Below, piece after piece: positions 8,579 to 13,728 of a stretch of DNA of 13,728 bases. The notes under the pieces are model-generated. The model was given only the letters and a program-made list of their open reading frames with translations, was not told where the DNA came from and did no database searches. The first letter of the stretch is position 1. The number at the start of each line of letters is the position of its first letter. The stretch is from Verrucomicrobiota bacterium (lineage in GTDB: Bacteria; Verrucomicrobiota; Verrucomicrobiia; Opitutales; Seribacteraceae). The translations under genes were made by a program, and so were the position numbers. The stretch covers positions 1 through 13,728 of the forward strand of contig JACNJI010000448.1 in the NCBI GenBank assembly GCA_014382645.1, in the 5' to 3' direction.

Positions 8579-8708
8579 GTCGAATCCATATGCTAAGAGC
8601 GGTGGTTCGAGAAAGCTATTTTAGCGTCAATCACCCTTTAGAGATTTAGTGTATAGATTGTTTCATCTCTTGACCATTGAGAGGCCTAACCCTTAACGTT
8701 TTGTCCAG
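8579..8708. other. intergenic gap before the second PSD1 unit
   Basis: There is no gene here. A weak 6-bp inverted repeat, AGAGAT (8640-8645) and ATCTCT (8665-8670), lies in the middle. A TTGACC (8670-8675) resembles a -35 box but has no good -10 at the right distance. There is no clear rho-independent terminator after the DUF1501 gene, so read-through from the first unit is possible. Confidence 0.4.
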
Positions 8709-11147
8709 ATGATTTATCCGATGTCAGCTAGATTTCGACTCGTAATGATTTCTTGTTCGTTGGTGTGTCTACTTAGCCATGCCATTACTGCCGAAGCCAA
8801 GGAGGTGTCTTTCAATCGGGATGTCTTTCCTATTCTCTCCGACCGATGTTTCGCGTGTCATGGGCCGGATGCTCATGAACGCAAGTCGAAGCTTCGGTTG
8901 GACCGGGCGGATGGCGAGGACGGTGCCTATCGCACCCACGAAGGTACGACGGCGATCAATCCCGGCTCGATCAAGGACAGCGAACTTTGGTATCGAATCA
9001 CCACCGATGACGCCGATGAGGTGATGCCTCCTCCTAAGGCACACAAGAAACCGCTCTCCAAAGAGGAGCAAGCAATCGTCAAGAGATGGATCGAAACGGG
9101 TGCCCCTTATGAGCGGTTCTGGGCATTTGTTCCCGCCAAGAAACCGGATGCTCCCAAACTCAAAGACAACAACTGGAGCAACCTTCCGATCGATCGGCTT
9201 GTTTTGGCTAAGCTCGAAGCCCTGAACCTTCATCCTTCCACAGAAGCGGACAAACGAACCTTGATACGAAGGGTCAGCCTCGACTTGACCGGGTTGCCAC
9301 CCACCCGAGATGAGATAAAGGCGTTTTTGTCGGATGATCGTTCTGAGGCTTACGAAGCTCTCGTCGATCGTTTGTTGGGCAAAAAGCAATATGGGGAGCA
9401 TGTCGCCCGATACTGGTTGGACCTAGTCCGCTTTGCCGATACCAATGGCATGCACAAGGACTTTTACCGTAATTTCATTGCCTATCGCGATTGGGTGATC
9501 CGGGCATTTAACGACAATTTGGGCTATGACGACTTCGTTCGCTATCAGTTGGCTGGTGACTTGTTCTCCAATGCGACAAGCGATCAACTGGTAGCCTCGG
9601 CTTTCAATCGACTGCACCTCATCATTGACCGTGGCACAGCATTGCCCGAGGAGAGCTTCTTCAAGAACGTGGTCGACCGGGTCACGGCCGTTGGTACCAC
9701 TTTCATGGGGATGACCGTGCATTGCGCTACCTGCCACGACCATAAATATGATCCACTCACCCAGAAAGATTTCTACTCCTTGTTCGCTTTCTTCAATAAC
9801 ATCGACGCTGCCCCTGAAACCGGCGGTCGGCCCAAGAATGGCCTTCAGCCTCCCTTTTTGCCCTTGGGAACACCTGAGCAGCACAAGAACTTGGAGCAGT
9901 TCAGCAAGCAGCTCGCAGAGAGCGACAATGAGGTAAAAGAGCTTGAGAAGAAAATAGCTGGAGAGAAAGAGGCCAATAAAAAGAAAGTCCTTTCGCAAGA
10001 ACTCGGATCCTTGACCGGCAAGTACAATGCCTTGAAGGGAAATCGTGATCGGCTCGATCGTGAAATTCCTCGGGTGATGGTCATGAAAGAACGAATGGAG
10101 GTGCGCCCCACCCATATCAGGATAAGGGGCCAATACGACGCTCCCGGAGAATTAGTCACGCGCAACACGCCCGAATTTTTACCCGCCTTGAAGAAAGCGG
10201 GCGAGACCGCGACCCGCATGGATCTTGCCGATTGGTTCGTCGATCCCAGTAATCCGCTTACTGCACGGGTTGTAGTGAATCGTTTTTGGCAGCAGTTCTT
10301 CGGGACGGGCTTGGTGAAGACTTCCGAGGATATCGGGGCCCAAGGCGAAGTCCCCAGTCACCCCGAATTGCTCGATCATCTCACGGTGTCGTTCATTGAA
10401 TCAGGATGGGACGTGAAGACGTTGATCAAGCAGATCGTGCTGTCGAGGACCTATCGCCAATCCTCCGTTTCTAAACCGGAACAATTCGCGAAGGATCCTG
10501 AAAATCGAAATTTGGCCCGAGGTTCCCGCTACAGGATGGACGCCGAAATGATTCGCGACCAGATACTCTCGACCAGTGGTTTGCTCGTGAACACGATGTT
10601 TGGCAAGAGCGTCAAGCCACCTCAACCGGATGGCCTTTGGAAATCGGTCACAATGACAGGAGAGAGATTCAAGGCCGATGGAGGGGACGCCATCTATCGC
10701 CGCAGTCTGTACACTTACTGGAAACGCGGTATGCCTCCGCCCCAGATGACTATCCTCAATGCCCCCACTCGTGACGCCTGCATCGCCCGTCGCGAACGTA
10801 CCAACACACCGGCTCAAGCTTTGTTGCTCCTCAACGAAAGCGAATACCTCAAGGCGGCTCGAGAGCTAGCTCGAAAGGCCTTGGAGGCAGAGGCGACGAA
10901 TGGACCAAGGCGACTGGCTTTCACATACGAGACCGTGACATCCAAGTTGCCGGACGAGAAGGAACGGCAAGTTCTGGACGACCTTGTGCGAAACCTGCAA
11001 AAGAACTATCTCGAGCAACCGGCGTTGGCGGATGCGATTTGCCAGGGATTGAACGTGGGAGACGCGGAGAAGAAGGCTCAGCTCGCCGCTTGGACCGTTC
11101 TGGTCAATGCTCTCTACAACCTTGATATCACCAAGACCCGTGAATAA
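8709..11147 (+). CDS. PSD1-type cytochrome c protein B (PSCyt1-DUF1549-coiled coil-DUF1553)
   Basis: An 812-residue paralogue of protein A, 168 residues shorter. The signal peptide occupies about residues 1-30 (hydrophobic core [12 protein letters not shown]); ATG 8721 is an alternative start. PSCyt1 has CFACH (C47, C50, H51) and a likely axial Met in MPPP (M106). DUF1549 carries the second CxxCH (C339, C342, H343) in CHDHKYDP. Where protein A has a beta-rich insert, this one has a charged heptad-like region at about 390-455 ([16 protein letters not shown] onward) that should form a coiled coil. DUF1553 runs from about 502 to 765 and includes [19 protein letters not shown] and [14 protein letters not shown]. 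It is expected to be a periplasmic dihaem protein of unknown reaction, paired with the DUF1501 gene one base downstream. Confidence 0.95.
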   Translation: MIYPMSARFRLVMISCSLVCLLSHAITAEAKEVSFNRDVFPILSDRCFACHGPDAHERKSKLRLDRADGEDGAYRTHEGTTAINPGSIKDSELWYRITTDDADEVMPPPKAHKKPLSKEEQAIVKRWIETGAPYERFWAFVPAKKPDAPKLKDNNWSNLPIDRLVLAKLEALNLHPSTEADKRTLIRRVSLDLTGLPPTRDEIKAFLSDDRSEAYEALVDRLLGKKQYGEHVARYWLDLVRFADTNGMHKDFYRNFIAYRDWVIRAFNDNLGYDDFVRYQLAGDLFSNATSDQLVASAFNRLHLIIDRGTALPEESFFKNVVDRVTAVGTTFMGMTVHCATCHDHKYDPLTQKDFYSLFAFFNNIDAAPETGGRPKNGLQPPFLPLGTPEQHKNLEQFSKQLAESDNEVKELEKKIAGEKEANKKKVLSQELGSLTGKYNALKGNRDRLDREIPRVMVMKERMEVRPTHIRIRGQYDAPGELVTRNTPEFLPALKKAGETATRMDLADWFVDPSNPLTARVVVNRFWQQFFGTGLVKTSEDIGAQGEVPSHPELLDHLTVSFIESGWDVKTLIKQIVLSRTYRQSSVSKPEQFAKDPENRNLARGSRYRMDAEMIRDQILSTSGLLVNTMFGKSVKPPQPDGLWKSVTMTGERFKADGGDAIYRRSLYTYWKRGMPPPQMTILNAPTRDACIARRERTNTPAQALLLLNESEYLKAARELARKALEAEATNGPRRLAFTYETVTSKLPDEKERQVLDDLVRNLQKNYLEQPALADAICQGLNVGDAEKKAQLAAWTVLVNALYNLDITKTRE

Positions 11148-11148
11148 C

Positions 11149-12585
11149 ATGAAGGACCCTTTGACAGACTTCGACCTCCTCCAATCGCGCCGCTCCTTTT
11201 TACTGAATGCTGGAATGGGCTTGGGGACAGCCGCCTTGGCTTCCTTGCTCTCCAAGCAGGGGTTCGCCGCCAATGCAGGTTCAGTTACCAAGCCCAAGGC
11301 GAAACGTATCATCTTCCTGTTCATGGCCGGGGCCCCGAGCCAAGTAGACTTGTTCGATTACAAACCCGATCTCCACAAGCTCTTCAAAACCGAGTTGCCC
11401 AAATCCATAAGCAAAGGGCAGCGCGTGACCGCGATGACTCGAGGCAAGCAACAATTTGTTGCTCCATCGACCTTTAAGTTCGCCCAAAAAGGAAAGAGCG
11501 GAGTTTGGATGAGCGAACTGCTTCCCCACCTCTCTGCGTCTGCGGACGACCTCTGCCTTGTTCATTCCTTCAACACCAACGCCATTAATCACGACCCCGG
11601 CAAGACCTCCTTTTGCACCGGGTCGGAAACACCCGGCAAGCCAAGCATGGGCTCTTGGCTGAGCTATGGCTTGGGATCCTTGAACAAGGACTTGCCGGAT
11701 TTCGTGGTTTTGCCTTCGGCTTTCTGGAGCGGGCGGGTGAATGTTCAGGCCCTATATGCCCGGCTGTGGGGGAGTGGTTTCCTGCCTTCCAAGTATCAAG
11801 GTACTTCTTTTCAAACCGTGGGCGACCCGGTCTTGTTCCTCTCCAATCCCAAGGGTATCGATGGCCAGGTGCGCCGGAGCATGCTCGACTCGCTTGCCAC
11901 CTTGAATCGGAAGCATTTGGCGGAGATCGGAGATCCCGAGATACAGACAACCATCGCACAGCAGGAGATGGCTTTTCGCATGCAGTCGTCGGTGCCCGAG
12001 TTGACCGATATTTCCAAGGAACCGAAGGAGGTTCTGGACATGTACGGCCCGGAGGTGAACAAACTTGGGTCTTATGCCAGAAATTGCCTTCTCGCTCGAC
12101 GAATGGCCGAGAGGGACGTTCGTTTCGTGCAACTGTTTCATCGTGGTTGGGATCATCATTCCAGCTTGCCCAATAACATGAGAGGGCAATGCAGGGACGT
12201 CGATCAGCCCACCGCCGCCTTGCTCAAGGATCTGAAGTTGCGTGGGCTTCTCGACGACACGTTGGTTGTTTTTGTGGGGGAATTTGGCCGCACGGTGTAT
12301 GGTCAAGGCAATATCACTCGTGAAAACTATGGTCGCGACCACCATCCTCGCTGCTTTTCGGGATGGCTCGCCGGAGGTGGCATTAAGGGCGGCATACATT
12401 ATGGCAAGACCGATGACTTCAGTTACAACGTAGTCGAAAACCCCGTGAACGTGCGCGATCTCCACGCGACTATGCTCCACCTCCTCGGAGTTGACCACCG
12501 CACGCTGAGCTTCCCCTTTCAAGGTCTTGACCAGAAACTGACAGGCGTGGAGAAATCACGCGTGGTTAAAGATATTATCGGGTGA
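11149..12585 (+). CDS. Tat-exported DUF1501 protein B
   Basis: A 478-residue DUF1501 protein from ATG 11149, one base after the stop of the PSD1 gene. GTG 11140 in the same frame is an alternative that would overlap the upstream gene; neither has a strong ribosome binding site. The frame is open back to 11107, but that part lies inside the upstream gene. The twin-arginine signal [10 protein letters not shown] is followed by a hydrophobic stretch ending SKQGFAAN. Motifs: [45 protein letters not shown] (330-337), GEFGRT (377-382) and GRDHHP (395-400). These resemble metal sites of alkaline phosphatase-like enzymes; the activity is unknown. The NHDPG and HRGWDHH signatures place it in a subtype different from DUF1501 protein A, so the two are not recent duplicates. 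Confidence 0.95.
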   Translation: MKDPLTDFDLLQSRRSFLLNAGMGLGTAALASLLSKQGFAANAGSVTKPKAKRIIFLFMAGAPSQVDLFDYKPDLHKLFKTELPKSISKGQRVTAMTRGKQQFVAPSTFKFAQKGKSGVWMSELLPHLSASADDLCLVHSFNTNAINHDPGKTSFCTGSETPGKPSMGSWLSYGLGSLNKDLPDFVVLPSAFWSGRVNVQALYARLWGSGFLPSKYQGTSFQTVGDPVLFLSNPKGIDGQVRRSMLDSLATLNRKHLAEIGDPEIQTTIAQQEMAFRMQSSVPELTDISKEPKEVLDMYGPEVNKLGSYARNCLLARRMAERDVRFVQLFHRGWDHHSSLPNNMRGQCRDVDQPTAALLKDLKLRGLLDDTLVVFVGEFGRTVYGQGNITRENYGRDHHPRCFSGWLAGGGIKGGIHYGKTDDFSYNVVENPVNVRDLHATMLHLLGVDHRTLSFPFQGLDQKLTGVEKSRVVKDIIG

Positions 12586-12589
12586 ATGC

Positions 12590-12642
12590 CTCTGTTCTCT
12601 CCTCAAATGCTAATACTCTTACGGTACGCAAACAGAGTTTTT
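12590..12642 (+). terminator. possible weak terminator hairpin
   Basis: CTCTGTT (12590-12596) and its exact reverse complement AACAGAG (12631-12637) could form a 7-bp stem, followed directly by TTTTT (12638-12642). The 34-nt loop is unusually long and the stem is not GC-rich, so this is a weak call. If real, it would separate the second PSD1/DUF1501 unit from the third. Confidence 0.25.
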
Positions 12643-12673
12643 GTGACATTACCTTGCATGATGATCTACATTT

Positions 12674-13728
12674 ATGAATAGGCAGAAATACCTTGGAATT
12701 AATCCTGTCTCTCTGCTGACAGTGATCATTTCGGGCACTTTCTGCTGTGTTGATGCGAAAGAAGTTTCTTTCGACCGGGACATTCGCCCCATTCTTTCCG
12801 ACAATTGCTTTCATTGCCATGGGCCCGATGCCAAGAAACGCAAGGCCAAGTTGCGTTTGGACATAAAGGAAGGCGCTTTGGCTGATCTTGGTGGTTATGC
12901 AGCGGTTGTGCCGGGCAATCCGGCGAAAAGTGAGCTGTTCGCTCGCATTTCTTCCAATGACCCCGAGGAAAGGATGCCACCCCATGACTCTAACCGCAAC
13001 CTGTCCAAGAAGAAAATCGATTTGCTCAAGGAGTGGATTGCCGGTGGAGCCAAATGGAAAGATCACTGGAGCTTTGAACCAGTCGACCGGCCAACCGTGA
13101 AGGACAAGGAGAGGCATCCCATAGACGTCCTGGTCGACGCTCGTTTGAAACAGGACGAGTTCAAGGCCAATCCCTCGGCCAACCGCGAGACCCTCATTCG
13201 CCGTCTCAAGCTCGACCTCACCGGTCTTCCGCCCACCGCAGGGCAAATCGAATCTTTTCTGGGGGATGAAAAGCCCGATGCATGGGAGCGACTCGTGGAA
13301 CGCACCTTGCAAGCCACTGCCTATGGTGAACGGATGGCTTGGGATTGGCTGGAGGCTGCCCGCTATGCCGACACCAACGGCTACCAAGGTGACCGCGAAC
13401 GTACCATGTGGCCGTGGAGGGACTGGGTGGTAAAGGCATTCAACGAGAATCTCCCCTATGACCAGTTTACCATTTGGCAACTTGCCGGCGATTTGTTGCC
13501 TGGCGCCACCCAGGAACAAATTCTTGCGACCGGGTTCAACCGCAACCACATGATCAATGGCGAAGGCGGTCGTATCGCGGAGGAAAATCGGGTCGAGTAC
13601 GTTTGGGACATGACGGAAACCATGGGTACCTTGTGGATGGGGCTCACCTTGACTTGCGCCCGTTGCCACGATCCCAAGTTCGATCCCTTGCTGCAGAGTG
13701 AATATTACCAACTCAACGCCTTCTTCAA
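12674..13728 (+). CDS. PSD1-type cytochrome c protein C (3' end outside the window)
   Basis: The open frame from ATG 12674 runs to the right edge without a stop: 351 codons are visible, perhaps 35-50% of a full protein of this family. A signal peptide (SLLTVIISGTFCCVDA, ending near residue 28) precedes VSFDRDIRPILSDN. PSCyt1 has CFHCH (C45, C48, H49) and a likely axial Met, M101, in MPPHDS. DUF1549 (from about residue 140, HPIDVLVDARL, then [41 protein letters not shown]) carries the second CxxCH (C328, C331, H332) in CHDPKFDPL, where proteins A and B have H instead of the P. The NGEGGRIAEENRVEY segment marks a third PSD1 subtype. DUF1553 and a partner DUF1501 gene would be expected downstream. 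It is preceded by an 88-bp gap and no strong ribosome binding site. Confidence 0.93.
   Translation, partial: MNRQKYLGINPVSLLTVIISGTFCCVDAKEVSFDRDIRPILSDNCFHCHGPDAKKRKAKLRLDIKEGALADLGGYAAVVPGNPAKSELFARISSNDPEERMPPHDSNRNLSKKKIDLLKEWIAGGAKWKDHWSFEPVDRPTVKDKERHPIDVLVDARLKQDEFKANPSANRETLIRRLKLDLTGLPPTAGQIESFLGDEKPDAWERLVERTLQATAYGERMAWDWLEAARYADTNGYQGDRERTMWPWRDWVVKAFNENLPYDQFTIWQLAGDLLPGATQEQILATGFNRNHMINGEGGRIAEENRVEYVWDMTETMGTLWMGLTLTCARCHDPKFDPLLQSEYYQLNAFF

Noticed and set aside
11107..11148. Upstream starts of DUF1501 B
   Set aside because: ATG 11107 lies well within the PSD1 B gene, and the Tat signal begins after ATG 11149. GTG 11140 remains possible but adds only three residues.
12575..13711. 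Long open frame of 378 codons on the minus strand
   Set aside because: It lies entirely opposite the third PSD1 gene, whose plus-strand frame has clear haem motifs and family similarity. The minus-strand translation shows no recognisable domain and is a codon-bias shadow.
4227..13728. A defence system, phage or mobile element
   Set aside because: There is no nuclease, integrase, transposase, reverse transcriptase or direct repeat array; all genes belong to known PVC metabolic families.

Overview
The window reads as a short piece of a PVC-superphylum genome (Planctomycetota or Verrucomicrobiota; the sequence does not decide which). The basis is the gene content: repeated 'planctomycete cytochrome C' proteins (PSCyt1-PSCyt2/DUF1549-PSD1/DUF1553) alternating with Tat-exported DUF1501 proteins, next to a Tat-exported Gfo/Idh/MocA oxidoreductase and a PQQ-like beta-propeller protein with a malectin-like tail. 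Both ends cut through genes. No tRNA, rRNA, CRISPR array, insertion sequence or phage gene was seen.

Layout. Positions 1-2632 (+) hold the distal part of a large beta-propeller protein. Its reading frame carries two TAG codons close to the left edge. It converges, with 7 bp between stops, on a Gfo/Idh/MocA gene (2640-3983, -). A 243-bp divergent intergenic region follows. From 4227 to the right edge everything runs on the + strand: PSD1 protein A (4227-7169), overlapping by ATGA with DUF1501 protein A (7166-8578); a 130-bp gap; PSD1 protein B (8709-11147), one base from DUF1501 protein B (11149-12585); an 88-bp gap with a weak terminator-like hairpin; and PSD1 protein C (12674 onward), which runs off the right edge and would be expected to be followed by another DUF1501 gene.

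How the genes may work together. All complete + strand genes from 4227 on start with a Sec- or Tat-type signal, so the products should act in the periplasm or at the cell surface. Each PSD1 protein has two CxxCH motifs and would be a c-type cytochrome. Each DUF1501 protein resembles the alkaline phosphatase/sulfatase fold. In PVC bacteria such pairs are often found with sulfatases and glycoside hydrolases, and a role in using sulfated or otherwise modified polysaccharides has been suggested, but the reaction is unknown. The Gfo/Idh/MocA enzyme and the malectin-bearing propeller protein fit a carbohydrate theme.

The families are recognisable, so this is not a wholly new system. The points most worth a second look are the tandem array of three divergent PSD1 units with two DUF1501 subtypes, the methyltransferase-like Rossmann segment embedded in the propeller protein, and the nonsense codons at the left edge.
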